A stretch of 33,639 nucleotides of DNA from Parcubacteria group bacterium Gr01-1014_30 (lineage in GTDB: Bacteria > Patescibacteriota > Minisyncoccia > Minisyncoccales > 2-12-FULL-40-12), in NCBI GenBank assembly GCA_007376185.1, contig VMFS01000006.1:1-33639 (forward strand). The letters are read 5' to 3'. The first letter of the stretch is position 1, and the number at the start of each line of letters is the position of its first letter. Under the pieces are notes generated by a model that was not told where the DNA came from, searched no databases, and was given only the letters and a program-made list of their open reading frames with translations. Shown in pieces: positions 33,621 through 33,639 of this stretch. The translations under genes were made by a program, and so were the position numbers.

Positions 33621-33639
33621 CCGTATAGGAAAACAGGCT

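Overview
The window looks like a compact chromosomal segment from a Patescibacteria/CPR-like (Parcubacteria-like) genome; that assignment is inference from small tightly packed genes, a shortened Mfd and the repeat style. It is mostly housekeeping: recO, glyQS, rsmI, metG, tatD, leuS, glmS, yvcK/glmR, a glmU-like gene, tsaC, glyA, topA, dprA, a short mfd, pth, lepB, hisS and a HIT gene. It also has one RelB/RelE-type TA pair, one tRNA-Leu(CAA), and a ~2.9 kb accessory island (about 22.52-25.44 kb) between a PAP2 gene and the 3' end of the tRNA-Leu. The most unusual content is several layers of small structured repeats. (a) In-frame insertions of hairpins, often joined to period-7 arrays, sit inside essential genes (metG, leuS, pth, probably topA). 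A 30-nt hairpin repeat occurs three times with compensatory base changes. (b) A clean 78-nt hairpin insertion sits in pth, beside the conserved catalytic FMN motif and between two ATG codons. (c) A junction family with arms CCCCGTTAGAA...TTCTAACGGGG occurs at three gene boundaries, with related CCCC...GGGG hairpins at others. (d) A ~120-nt degenerate element bounds the accessory island in inverted orientation and recurs near the window start. (e) Many of the hairpins carry a GNA (GAA/GGA/GCA) triloop on one strand, usually closed by C-G, a loop class known to be very stable in single-stranded DNA. All calls come from reading the sequence; no searches or folding programs were run.
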